A stretch of 64,000 nucleotides of DNA from Haliclona indistincta (taxonomy: Eukaryota; Porifera; Demospongiae; Haplosclerida; Chalinidae), in the NCBI GenBank assembly GCA_964017065.1, contig OZ024786.1, positions 9,739,047-9,803,046 of the forward strand, read 5' to 3'. This document shows, piece by piece, positions 54,857 to 64,000 of this stretch. The notes beneath the pieces were generated by a model, which ran no database searches, had not been told where the DNA came from, and worked only from the letters and a program-made list of their open reading frames with translations. The position numbers and the translations under genes were made by a program. How positions within the stretch are numbered: the stretch's first letter is position 1; each line of letters begins with the position of its first letter.

Positions 54857-55440
54857 TGTTCAAGATGGCGGTGAAGCAGCTGGTATTGTATCGGCTGCCA
54901 TCGCTGTGTTTCCTTGCTGTTTGTTCGAATTGAATACAGGTTTGTGACTACTAAACTGTATTTTACCTGTGTATGGTTTATGAATGTTTCTCTGCACTGT
55001 TTAGCCAACGTCGGTGGACACTACTCTATGACCGAAAAAAGCGACTCGCGAGCTGAACAGCGCTCTGGTATATATACATTGTTCGAGCTTTTCTTCATCA
55101 CAAGGTGATATTATAACTCATATTCCCAAGTAAGCCACAACTTTATCATGTTGTCGTGGAAATTGTTAGACTTTCTTTAACGCATGAACTCTGGTAGGTA
55201 GGTTTCAAACAAGCATTGTGCATTGTGTTCTCTTGCCGTAACAGTCACCACCACACTCTCCACTTGTGTGTGCGTGCGTGCTCGCGTGCGTGTGCGTGTG
55301 TGTGTGTGTGCGTGTGTGTGTGCTCCAGTGTTGTGATCTACGAAATACAGACAATGATTCACTGTTTAATGTATATACATAGTTCTGACTCTGCATTGAC
55401 TGTAGGCCCTCCACTCACAATACCACCCTCTGTGATGTGA
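54857..55440 (+). CDS. Possible short-exon gene start
   Basis: ATG at 54866 lies in a strong context (AAGATGGCGG) after GC-richer sequence and is followed by 18 codons, with a hydrophobic stretch at the end (LPSLCFLAVC). A second candidate exon begins at 55029 (MTEKSDSRAEQRSG) and could splice to 55407 (GPPLTIPPSVM, stop at 55438). This is tentative. A (TG)n microsatellite lies in the intervening 55261-55325. Confidence 0.25.
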
Positions 55441-56004
55441 CTCTGTAGAGTCACGTAGTCCCTATTACCAGATCATGTGCGCTGTGCTACTGTATGATTC
55501 GTGTCTGATATCGGTACGCATCACAACCGTTTTACATGTCGTATCGTGAATTTTGGGTTTAAGAATGTTGTGTGGGCACTGTAATTGACATGTTACAGAA
55601 ACGAAACCGATGTGCAGGCGTATTGTACTTTATGTATCATATCAATAAAGTTGTTTTATAGGTACAAATCTTACCACTATCAGTAAATAGGTTGTCGTCG
55701 CATTTACTGATCGGTTATTACAAATACCTAAACATCGTACCGTACGCTCACAAATACAGCTACTTAATTTCGCGGTTGCTTCTGAACCTCGTAATTTAAT
55801 ATTAACCCATGCATTCCATGCAGAACAATCATGCCTGTTCAATGGCTCTCGTTTACAGTTTAGCTGACAATTCCGCTTCAGCAGCAATCGTAAATCTCTG
55901 CTTATACACAAGGTAGCCTCTCACCTCTCTCTAGTGCATCCACAGAACACACACATACACACACACACACATACATCCTGTCCTGTCCTGTTGTTGTAGG
56001 TACC

Positions 56005-56385
56005 ATGAAACGGTCACCCGACTCCAACAAAGCGGGAGGGTGTAAGAGAGAGAGAGTGTGTATGTGTTACATCTGTAACTTGATGTTCCGAGAAACTGGA
56101 TGGCAGGGATTAAAAGACTATTGTCCAGGGCATCGATGCACAGAGAAGCCTCTTTTACTTGCAAACCACCTCAAGCAAGAAGAGCAATGTACAGTGCCCT
56201 TCTGCTCGCTGATGGGCTTGCTTCTCTCGTCCAAACACTTAAGTCTCTTTTTATCGCTTTCTCTCTGGAAGCTCCTGTGGCAAACTGTGCACATCACACG
56301 GTTTAGCTGGTGTTTGTCTTTGGTTGTTGCTGGGGTCGCTTGTCATCGTCATCGTCGTCTGGTTTGCATTGATATCGCCAACTAG
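56005..56385 (+). CDS. Small Cys-rich protein, unknown
   Basis: Starts MKRSPDSNKAGGCKRERVCM after an acceptor-like TTGTTGTAG. It has CYICNLMFRETGW and HRCTEKPLLLANHLKQEEQC, a C-x2-C…H…C arrangement that could bind zinc. The tail after about residue 70 is hydrophobic and low-complexity and may be non-coding. Not recognised. Confidence 0.3.
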   Translation: MKRSPDSNKAGGCKRERVCMCYICNLMFRETGWQGLKDYCPGHRCTEKPLLLANHLKQEEQCTVPFCSLMGLLLSSKHLSLFLSLSLWKLLWQTVHITRFSWCLSLVVAGVACHRHRRLVCIDIAN

Positions 56386-56666
56386 CTCTATCTTGTGCCT
56401 TCTCGTACCATTTGGCCTCAGAAATGCCATACACACACACACATGCACACACACACTTTAATCACGGTAGATTCTATTTCAATTGTCTGCAACAACAGTT
56501 GATCGCTAGACATCTTGGATGGTTTGCATCCGTTACTGTGAAATTTACTAGAAAATGGCTCTGTAGTGATTCTGCACAAATTTTTTGGGCGTGCTGATGA
56601 TTAATTATTGTTTAATGTACAGATAATATTTTTTGTTAACAGAAGGGATTGTTACAAAACTCATGT

Positions 56667-56894
56667 TTATACAGCAGCTTGGTCGTTTCCACCTGCTTCA
56701 TTTCCAGGTCGCACTGAGCAGTGCACTTGATAAGGACACAAGAATCGGTAGCCTCGTGCATAATTGACATCGACTTGGAAATGCACAGAGGATCGATCCC
56801 GTAAACTTGCATTGATTAATGCTCCGTCAATAGGCAAATTCAGCATACTGGAACACCATTGTAGTCCCATTGCTTGAAAAATAGCTTTTTGCAA
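56667..56894 (-). CDS. Open exon-like stretch beside the TTAA element
   Basis: Minus frame with LQWCSSMLNLPIDGALINAS and YARGYRFLCPYQVHCSVRPG to a stop at 56667. Compositionally protein-like. A continuation would have to lie beyond the TTAA element at 56931-57597, which may have split the gene. Not recognised. Confidence 0.3.
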   Translation of the reverse strand: MQKAIFQAMGLQWCSSMLNLPIDGALINASLRDRSSVHFQVDVNYARGYRFLCPYQVHCSVRPGNEAGGNDQAAV

Positions 56895-56930
56895 AGTTAT
56901 GAATCTCTTTTTCTTAACATACCTGCCTCC

Positions 56931-57597
56931 TTAAGGTGACGGGTAACAGTTCGCCTAATTAATATTCACAAAAATGTTTTTATGCACTGTGTAAAATATG
57001 AACACGCTAGAGCGCTGTGAAGGCCATCAGTGAAGACGCTAAACACTGTTCTTTCTCTCTTGAGCTATATTCAACGCTGGGTACTACGCAACTCGGCGAC
57101 AGCAGGCACAATTGGAGAGATAGTAAACTGCAAAACGAGGTGCCACTTTTCGCGCGCGCTGTAACAGTGTCGCTACAGAGTCCATCGTCTACTGATGGGT
57201 TAGCATCCTCCGGAGGGCTGTAGACTATTAACTTGGACGTCTGGGCGACTGGCTCTGAGTAAAACGCAAAATAGTCTTGAAACGCTCGCCATTTTACAGC
57301 CTTTTCACGACATTTCGACCCATAACTTACAAACAAACAAACTCTCAGCCACGTTTATAGTCTGCAGCCCTCCGCCTACGATTATACAACTGCATTAACC
57401 TAGTTAAAGCGATTACTTGCTTACATTCTGGCTAAAATTTGGCACTCCGTTTTACAACTGCTTCCCAGATCACTACCATAGACTCTAACCGCGAATTGCC
57501 CACGCATGTGGGGCAGTTCGCGGTTAGAGTCTATGATTTGCGTGGGCATTGAGGGCGGTGGGATTTGCGTGGGCACAACTGTTACCCGTCACCTTAA
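56931..57597. mobile_element. TTAA-flanked TIR element, 667 bp including flanks
   Basis: Left end TTAAGGTGACGGGTAACAGTT and right end AACTGTTACCCGTCACCTTAA are perfect inverted repeats. TTAA lies at both outer edges, the target duplication of piggyBac and Kolobok elements. The GGTGACGGG-type terminus reminds me more of Kolobok; this is inference. It contains a 109-codon minus frame (57336-57007, beginning MFVSYGSKCREKAVKWRAFQ) and an internal hairpin CATAGACTCTAACCGCGAA… at 57476-57534. The frame is well formed but not recognised and could be a captured exon. Confidence 0.8.
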
Positions 57598-57599
57598 CA

Positions 57600-58052
57600 G
57601 TCACACATGGGTCAATGCTCGCATGGTGACGCAAAATTTAACGATAAATTAAACAATCGTGTTGTCAATAATTTATTGCCAGTCGCTGTTTTATTGACTA
57701 GGTGTCGTCATTGTCTGACGGCACTTTTGTGTCCATGTACATTATAGGATGGTCCTTATTTTCACTATTTTGGAATTTTTCTGCTCCCACCCCCAAATCA
57801 TGTTCCATTTGACAAAAATGTACTAAATATTAAGTTTGGTAAAATTCTATTGATGTTTAGAGGTTGCACAACCGCTTGGTAATTCTCTAAATTGATTTGT
57901 ATTGTCAAAAGCTCAATTAATTCTCTTTTCTGTAAACTATCACATTTTATGCTTTTTACAGCTAACTAAAATCAATAATAGGGTGGTCCTTATATACAGA
58001 ATGCATTAAATATGAAGGTTTTTGTCTCTGTAAGGCCTCTGATTCTCCTATT
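57600..58052. other. No gene seen
   Basis: AT-rich sequence with repeated 'AATAGGGTGGTCCTTAT' / 'TATAGGATGGTCCTTAT' words at 57745 and 57978. Confidence 0.5.
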
Positions 58053-58926
58053 TCATATGTCCATTTTGGTTTGGCCAGCTATTAGCGTTGACTTTCTGCT
58101 ATCTTGGAACTGGCATCGATGTTCAGATACTACCTGCAGTAGGAACTGAAACTGTTCTTCATCATGTGTGATAAGTTGGTTAAACTCTTGTACTAGTGCC
58201 ACTCCGCGTTCAGCATTGTCGTTTATCACCTTGATGTTTTTAACTATTTCCACCCCCTTGATGAAGTCCTGATGGCTGGTCCAAGTTTCAGGATGATGGT
58301 GTATGAATTCAGATGAAATACCCAACTTCTCAAAGAGTCCTCTTGTGTTCTGTGTTACAAAATCTTCTAATCGACTGTCTGGAACTAAGCGTGCTGCAAT
58401 CTTAATGCGTTTTAGTGGTTCATTCTCGCCTTCTCTATTTTGCAATGACTTCACCATCTCGCATTTTGTCACTATTGAAACCTCAGGATCAAAGAAGGCG
58501 AGTCCTACCAGCTCCTCTGAAAGGTACCATAGGTGAAGACCTAACTTGTCTGAGGTAGCTTTTGAGATAATTACATTCTTATCTTTGTAGCTGTGAAGGA
58601 CCTTCACAGCTACAAAGATAAGAATGTACAGATTCGGCAGAGATAGCAGAGAGTGGATGACTTTATCGGCAATTTGGAAGAAAAAGCTGCCGCAAAGGTC
58701 AGAGTCACAGCGAGGTAGGATGGCACACACGTCAGAGACCATCAGCCAACATCCTAACTCTTTTGAGATTGGTAATGAAGGTAGAGCAAGATGAGGCTTC
58801 TATAGCAGTTGCTCTCTGCTCTAAAGCAGTTAGCTTATGGGATCGGTCAGAGTCCAACTTTGTATCAATGAGCAGACCACCCACAAACAGGCTGGTCCCT
58901 GACAATGTCTTGATTCTACCGACCAT
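58053..58926 (-). pseudogene. Repeat-family gene of unknown function with a frameshift and an internal palindrome
   Basis: The first part (58926-58735) has LSGTSLFVGGLLIDTKLDSD. It changes frame near 58740, just before SDVCAILPRCDSDLCGS. The main part then reads HLWYLSEELVGLAFFDPEVS, VINDNAERGVALVQEFNQLI and EEQFQFLLQVVSEHRCQFQD. I recognise these motifs from a widespread uncharacterised arthropod/cnidarian repeat-associated family; no function is known to me. A 57-bp palindrome at 58572-58628 has inserted a short stretch of unrelated residues (YILIFVAVK) at LHSYKDKN. Confidence 0.6.
58572..58628. repeat. 57-bp perfect palindrome (one-base centre) inside a coding frame
   Basis: The left arm TACATTCTTATCTTTGTAGC TGTGAAGG and the right arm CCTTCACAGCTACAAAGATA AGAATGTA are exact reverse complements around A58600. 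Confidence 0.95.
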
Positions 58927-59049
58927 GAAGATACCGATGCTGAACAGAGCACACGAGGCATAAGCCCCGCCCAGGATAGGTGGTGTTCAATTAGATACTT
59001 CAATCAGAGTCTGGGATATCTGCTACACCCACAGAGATTGCAAGTGGCA

Positions 59050-59275
59050 CATACTAATGGCCTTGTCAATAGAAAATGCAAAAATGCAAACATTTCTTCG
59101 CGTTTTCATGGTGTTCTCGAACGCGATGAAGCGTAATCTCCTCCTACAGGTGTGGCTAATTTATTCGCAGAATCGCAGCTGCTCAAAAGTGATGCCTCCC
59201 CATGTTGACCCGTTTGAGAATGCCAAATCTTGCTTTCAACCGTCCAAATGAGCATTCAATGACATTACTAGCAGG
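59050..59275 (-). pseudogene. Harbinger transposase C-terminal fragment
   Basis: The minus strand reads NVIECSFGRLKARFGILKRV, the catalytic-Glu motif of PIF/Harbinger transposases. A stop follows after about 27 codons and several more later. It is unrelated in position to the complete element at 8-11 kb. Confidence 0.7.
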
Positions 59276-59377
59276 TTCGGTAACTTCTTATATTATGCAT
59301 TGCGTGAAGAACCTTTGAGTTTTCTGCCGTCTCAAGTTGATTATCCGAATTGACACTTACTTACATGAAAATTGGTA

Positions 59378-59405
59378 CAATGCTAATGGGATGACACTAT
59401 CCCAT
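59378..59405. repeat. 11-bp stem hairpin
   Basis: GCTAATGGGAT-GACACT-ATCCCATTAGC. It is possibly the end or centre of a small MITE. Similar CCCAT/ATGGG words occur at 12.8 kb. Confidence 0.7.
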
Positions 59406-59461
59406 TAGCTTGTGGGTGGGGCTTCATGCAGACCCAACATACTCATTACAGTTGGAGTGCT

Positions 59462-59690
59462 GAGTGCATGGATTAGAACAAATACACCAATAGCTAGCTG
59501 AGTGCATGAATTAGAACAAATACACCAATAGCTAGCTGAGTGCATGAATTAGAACGAATACACCAATAGCTAGCTGAGTGCATGAATTAGAACGAATACA
59601 CCAATAGCTAGCTGAGTGCATGAATTAGAACGAATACACCAATAGCTAGCTGAGTGCATGGATTAGAACAAATACACCAGTATACAAATA
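59462..59690. repeat. 38-bp tandem satellite, six copies
   Basis: The unit GAGTGCATGAATTAGAACGA ATACACCAATAGCTAGCT repeats with a 38-bp period from 59462. The units differ by GAATTAG/GGATTAG and AACAA/AACGA only. Confidence 0.95.
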
Positions 59691-59929
59691 CACCAGTCAA
59701 GTAAGTACAATGTACGAGTCAAGTATTGTTTTGGTGTTGGTATTAGAGTCAGACAGTGTTCTATTTTTACCAGACTGTTCAGCATTGTGTTCATTAAATC
59801 TTTTGTGCTCACTAGTGAGCTAAGCATCTCTTGTTGATAGGTCTCATAGCCATTTGTAGTATCATGATAGATATTATGTTTCATACTCCTTGAATACCTG
59901 ATTGAGACACTAACACTAGTCACCAGTTG

Positions 59930-61920
59930 TTCACCTTAGCAGTAGCAGCACCTTAGCAGTTGTTGAGATCATTGGCCGCATTCTCATTTATGGTTACTAG
60001 TTTAGGCACCTCTCCCACAAAAAAAAACAATGACTGCTGCTACAGCAAGATAAAGTAATTTTGCTAATTAAAATTCTTTGTGTATTGATATCCATTCTTA
60101 CCTTGTTCTAAGCATTCAGCTGTTTTACACTGTAGTTGATGGATTAATAAACTATTTGTGCTTTGACATTCAAAGTAGAATAGATGTAATGTATAGATGT
60201 ACCTTTGTGTCTATTTGATAGTGACAGTTTCTGGTGAGCCTATTTGAGTGGGATTATTGTGTTGCTTGGCTAGTCCTGGATAGATATGTGCAATAGTTTG
60301 TGTTTTGAATTAAAGTATTAATTTTAATGTAACTTATTTTCATTTAGATAATTGATGATTTCATTTTCGTCTTTTGTTTGTTTATCAGTATAGTTTGTTT
60401 ATTTGTCCTACACCTTAGTGTTACCTAAGCATTTCTGTTGCTTTAATTATTGTGTTTTTAGTATGGAAATCATCAAATTTTAATTCTTTTGTACTTTCAA
60501 TTATTTCTTATGTCTTTCTTGTACCATGCAAAGACTGAAACAGCAGTTTTGTTTATAAATTTTGCTTTGTTTCGTAAATATTTTCATTTACATTCAAATG
60601 TGTAACAACCTTGACTCGTGTTATCGAGAATCTGTCCAAGCTGCCGATATATTGTTTACTACTGGAGCTCTTGTCGACAACTTTTGGTCAACATTTGATC
60701 TCATAGAAATAGGTTTGGTCATAAATTATTACCAAATTTCGTCATTGAGTTTATTGGTGTTCAGACACACAGATATGCTTCTCTATGCTTACCAAGATAC
60801 ACCATACCAAAGCTTCCTCTTTCAGCCCATTCGATGATAGCAACTTTTGGTCCGCATTTGATCTTATGAAAAAGAAATAGTTTGATCGTAAAATACGTCA
60901 CTGAGTTTATGAGCATTCTTGGAGAATGGAGGCTAATAATATTTGCTGAAAATGAAACTATGAAAGGATTTTGACGTGTGTCTAAAGGCCAGTAACAACA
61001 TCGTTTTTGACAATATACCGTCTATACCAATGTCATACAACAAAAGGCGACTATTTTCAAACGTATTAAGACACTTGTTTTACACACTACAAACTGCTCA
61101 ATACTCGCAAGACAATCTTCCAAGGGATTTTGATTGTCAGAACTTAACAAGCTTATCTTGAAACAATTAATAGATTCGGCTGCAGAATGCTAATGTAACA
61201 GATATCCTGTTTACGATTTGTGATGAACCACAGTTTACCAACAAAGTGATGAACATACTACACTTTCGTCTGTGTGCAGTTTGCAACATTCAATCATTCA
61301 AATACATGTGATAGAACTACGCTATCATGCTATGCAAGGCTCTTTATCACTGACTTGTTGTCATCATAGTCGACATGGAACTTCTCTATCACATTTTTGT
61401 CTTTTCTGTATTGACTTTTAATGATTGACAACATGGCTCCACCTCTTTATTACTGTTTATTGTAAGAGCTACATTGTTTTTTTTCACATAAATCGTTGTT
61501 CTTGCCATATGAACTAAAGCAAAATATAATTTTTGGAATGTTAGATTTTTAAATTGGTATTCTTTTACATCATAATATTATTTATTTTGAAAGCAAAATT
61601 ATTTTCATTTCTTTCAGTATTACTATCATTAGACATAATTTTTTTTTCGTCTTTATTTGTCACAATTTCAGAGTTGTATTGTTCTATTCTTAATTTTAAT
61701 ATTCAGTAGCATTATACTTTATTCGTTTGTTTAACAATATTTATCTGTATACTTTGTCTTGCTGATTTTGTTACAATTTTCTTCTAATTTGAGTATTTCT
61801 ATTCGTTGTGTAGACTGTAGAAAGTATGATTTATTTATTTCTGGTTGGCATTTTACTGTATTAGATTATGCTGTGATGTTGATGGTGATAGTCGTACTAA
61901 CATGCATGGTACAGCTTTGA
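59930..61920. other. Long AT-rich stretch without a supported gene
   Basis: Only short frames occur. 60660-60720 and 60840-60900 share a degraded repeat (CAACTTTTGGTC(A/C)ACATTTGATCTCAT). No RNA gene or domain is recognisable. Confidence 0.5.
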
Positions 61921-61935
61921 GATCAGTGACATGCT

Positions 61936-62305
61936 GTCTGTGTCTCTAAAGGGTCAAATAATCCCTTCAGAAACTCTTTTTCTAGCTTGACCAACTCAGC
62001 TCTCTCACCTGTATCAGATGCAAGTGAAAATATTCACTTATAGTGAGCTACTATACAATGTAACAATACTGTTTCATACAATAATCACACAGTTGCACTA
62101 GTATAGGACATGACATGTAGTATGAGCAGCTGAATTCAGACTTACCAATGGCTGACACAATTCCTTGACATTATTCTTGGTTGCCAAACACCACAGAGCA
62201 CTCCTGGCCGACAGCAACTGATTTTTCTAACAGTTGTGACCTCTTCAGTACAGTCACTGATAGTTGTTTGGGCCAGTATACCAAGTAGTGTTCATTGTCT
62301 ACAAA
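61936..62305 (-). pseudogene. Terminal exons of an unidentified gene with a nonsense codon
   Basis: Exon 62301-62147 has DNEHYLVYWPKQLSVTVLKR and VAVGQECSVVFGNQE, then a TAA, after which the frame continues CQGIVSAI to a GTAAGTC donor. Exon about 62012-61936 reads GERAELVKLEKEFLKGLFDP and ends at a natural stop. The pattern resembles the small beta-rich module upstream of BEN-type proteins in invertebrates, but I am not sure. Confidence 0.35.
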
Positions 62306-63074
62306 GAATAAACTCACAATAATGCAGCTGCATAACTCACAATAATACACAACAATGCATCTGTGTTACATTAGTAAGCAGTGGCGTATCTGGGATTTGA
62401 ATAAGGAGGTGCTTACACTCTGTAATTGTTATTTATACACAAAATAGCATTGTGTATTCAAGACAAAGACCACTTAGCCTACACTAACAAGAGATGACAT
62501 GTGTTTTTAAAAGCACTGATGAGTCCAGCCCAGTGGCATACATGTAGCAATTCTTTTCATAAACTTGCTAAGAGGGGAAGCACCCTTGTAGATGCGCTCC
62601 TGCTAGTAAGCTACTGAAACACTTACTGTTGTTTGTTTGGGGCACTGACTGCCTCTGTGCAGTCCTAAGACTTTGTCTCATCTTCACTCTTCAGCAGCTG
62701 TAATCAGAGATCTACAAGGGGACCCAAACAAAATGGCAGCCGCATGCGATACTATGGTGATTACGTACTTTTGGAAAACCCTATTGTTTATACGCACCCC
62801 AAAGCTCTCCTAAAGTTTCTATATACATGTATCTACAAGTTCCAGTGCACATCATATGTGCCATCTGCATTCTTCATCATGCTATGCAGCGGGTGTCTAT
62901 GGGTGTCTACTATGGGTATTTACGAATACATAGTACCCGGCGCATAAGCCAACTCACCATTCTCTATTTCCTGCTAGCTAGTGTGCGTACGTCCACGACT
63001 CGAGGTAGCTAGGTACGGTATAGGTAGCATGCATGCAGCATATGCTTAGCTTCCGTATTGCGCATGTGCAACTG

Positions 63075-63404
63075 TTAAAGCAAGGTTTCCACACTGGGAC
63101 TAACTAAGGGGTTAGATGGGAGAGAGGAGGCAGCATTTACTGGACTAAAAGGGCCAACCGTTTTATCAGAGGATAAGAGTGGATATTTCCCTGCACTTAG
63201 TTGAGACTGTACAGTGTCAAGGAAAGAGACAGTGAGGCCCTGGCTGCACACTCGACGGAGACTGCTGCGCAAGCGAGGTGAAGGGGACGGAAGGACACGG
63301 GGTGGAATCTTGGGAATTTTGTCGTCAGTAGTAGCTGGAGAACAGGACGCCCCATTCACACTCTGAGGTGAAGTCAAGGGAGAAGCTGACGAGTATTCCG
63401 CCAT
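63075..63404 (-). CDS. Probable first exon or single-exon host gene, Ser/Pro-rich
   Basis: The ATG at 63404 has a strong context (ACGATGGCGG). 109 residues begin MAEYSSASPLTSPQSVNGAS and contain PRVLPSPSPRLRSSLRRVCS and FLDTVQSQLS. The Ser-Pro sites and basic patches suggest a regulated, intrinsically disordered protein. A donor-like CCCAGTGTGG occurs near the end, so it may splice onward. Not recognised. It is one of few frames here without transposon character. Confidence 0.5.
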   Translation of the reverse strand: MAEYSSASPLTSPQSVNGASCSPATTDDKIPKIPPRVLPSPSPRLRSSLRRVCSQGLTVSFLDTVQSQLSAGKYPLLSSDKTVGPFSPVNAASSLPSNPLVSPSVETLL

Positions 63405-63424
63405 CGTGAAAATGACTCACGTGC

Positions 63425-63600
63425 TCACATTGTTAACCTCCCTTCTGGTCCTGACCAAGTTTCGGTTGAGCACCTCATAAATTCACCTGCTTGTGTATTT
63501 AAGGCTCTAGCTTCCCTTTTTAACGGAATCTTAAAATATCATGTGGTCCCCTCTTCCTTTACCTGCAGTACGGTGATCCCTATATTCAAAGGTACATGTA
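63425..63600 (+). pseudogene. Non-LTR (LINE) reverse transcriptase fragment
   Basis: The plus frame reads LPSGPDQVSVEHLINSPACV, FKALASLFNGILKYHVVPSS and STVIPIFKG, the GPDG-x-x-x-E-x-L…P-x-x-F…V-x-x-I-x-K pattern of the RT fingers domain. The normal GPDG is GPDQ here. It is cut at about 63600 by a GC-rich insert with the palindromic word GTTGCAACGTTAAGCGTTG nearby. Confidence 0.7.
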
Positions 63601-63957
63601 GGCGGCGGCGTTGCAACGCTACAGCATTGCAACGTTAAGCGTTGTATAGCTCGAAGGCAATAAGCACGTGAAAAACAAACTGAGGAATGGTTTACAGCTG
63701 CTACAGGAAACATCAGATCGCGCCCTTCCACTTTCCTCTGATGAAATCATCTCTGTTTTCATAACTTTCGGCCACTTTGTCCTCTGCTCTTCACTTAATT
63801 TTTAGTACAGCTGATTCCCTTTCTTTGCGTTTCTGTCAAATAAAATAATAATCTTGGTGAGGTAGGTATTGTTAATCTCCTGTATCTTTGTAATTCGCTC
63901 ATGGCATCTCTTCGTTATCTTCTTGTGTTCAACTAGCTGGTTCTCAACTTCTTTTGC

Positions 63958-64000
63958 TTGTGTCCCTTTTTTGAGGGACACTTGCTCTTTTATTGAGCAA
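63958..64000 (+). repeat. Two adjacent hairpins at the window edge
   Basis: GTGTCCCT-TTTTTG-AGGGACAC is followed directly by TTGCTC-TTTTATT-GAGCAA. Both stems are perfect. They follow the LINE fragment and may be its 3' end structure, recognised by its reverse transcriptase (inference). Confidence 0.75.

Noticed and set aside
55177..55414. Minus-strand frames with His-Thr runs
   Set aside because: Translation of the (TG)n microsatellite at 55261-55325.

Overview
The window looks like AT-rich nuclear DNA from an invertebrate, most likely a sponge or another early-branching animal. The reasons are spliceosomal introns of about 45-60 bp, an IRAK-like (TKL) kinase with an Ig-like domain, many SAM-, HECT- and zinc-finger-type fragments of kinds I associate with sponges and cnidarians, and a very high density of DNA transposons plus a DIRS-type retroelement. 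The species is inferred and cannot be settled here. No rRNA, canonical tRNA or CRISPR was seen.

Layout. 1-4.9 kb: a DIRS-like retroelement on the minus strand (tyrosine recombinase broken by an amber codon, RT/RNase H, and a gag that appears to be spliced). 5-6.2 kb: a 41-bp tandem repeat, a 180-bp palindrome, and the first of three copies of a divergent pair of gene starts (SAM-like exon minus, CPC-motif gene plus). 8.1-11.3 kb: a complete PIF/Harbinger transposon (TTA duplication; transposase and Myb/SANT gene) inserted beside an older transposon-like gene. 12.8-15.2 kb and 26.0-28.2 kb: a diverged duplication carrying the SAM-like gene. 15.7-16.3 kb: a small TIR element enclosing a tRNA-like SINE. 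16.8-24.3 kb: multi-exon genes of unknown or transposon-like type, including one with an OTU-like protease domain. 28.4-31.4 kb: HECT-type and homeodomain-like gene pieces, partly frameshifted. 33.2-42.5 kb: a graveyard of piggyBac-, Mutator-, Tc1- and Crypton-like fragments, split by a complete 5,070-bp transposon (35097-40166). That element has a 9-bp target duplication and encodes a RecQ-type helicase and a DUF6589-type protein as convergent genes.

42572-49531 is a second complete transposon, about 7 kb, with TATAGTGG termini, a 6-bp duplication, inverted subterminal iterons and an intact 12-exon integrase-type transposase. It also carries an intact 17-exon Ig/IRAK-like kinase gene. An unoccupied copy of its insertion site is present at 33241-33470, so the insertion can be read directly. 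49.5-64 kb: microsatellites, a 1.8-kb fold-back element, a TTAA-flanked element, a 38-bp satellite, several degraded transposase genes, one probable host first exon (63075-63404) and a LINE fragment at the right edge.

How the genes work together: nearly every intact coding region belongs to a mobile element. Each of the three complete DNA transposons has two genes: transposase plus Myb-like DNA-binding protein, DUF6589 protein plus RecQ helicase, and integrase-type transposase plus a signalling kinase. All exon coordinates were worked out by hand from splice consensus and reading phase.
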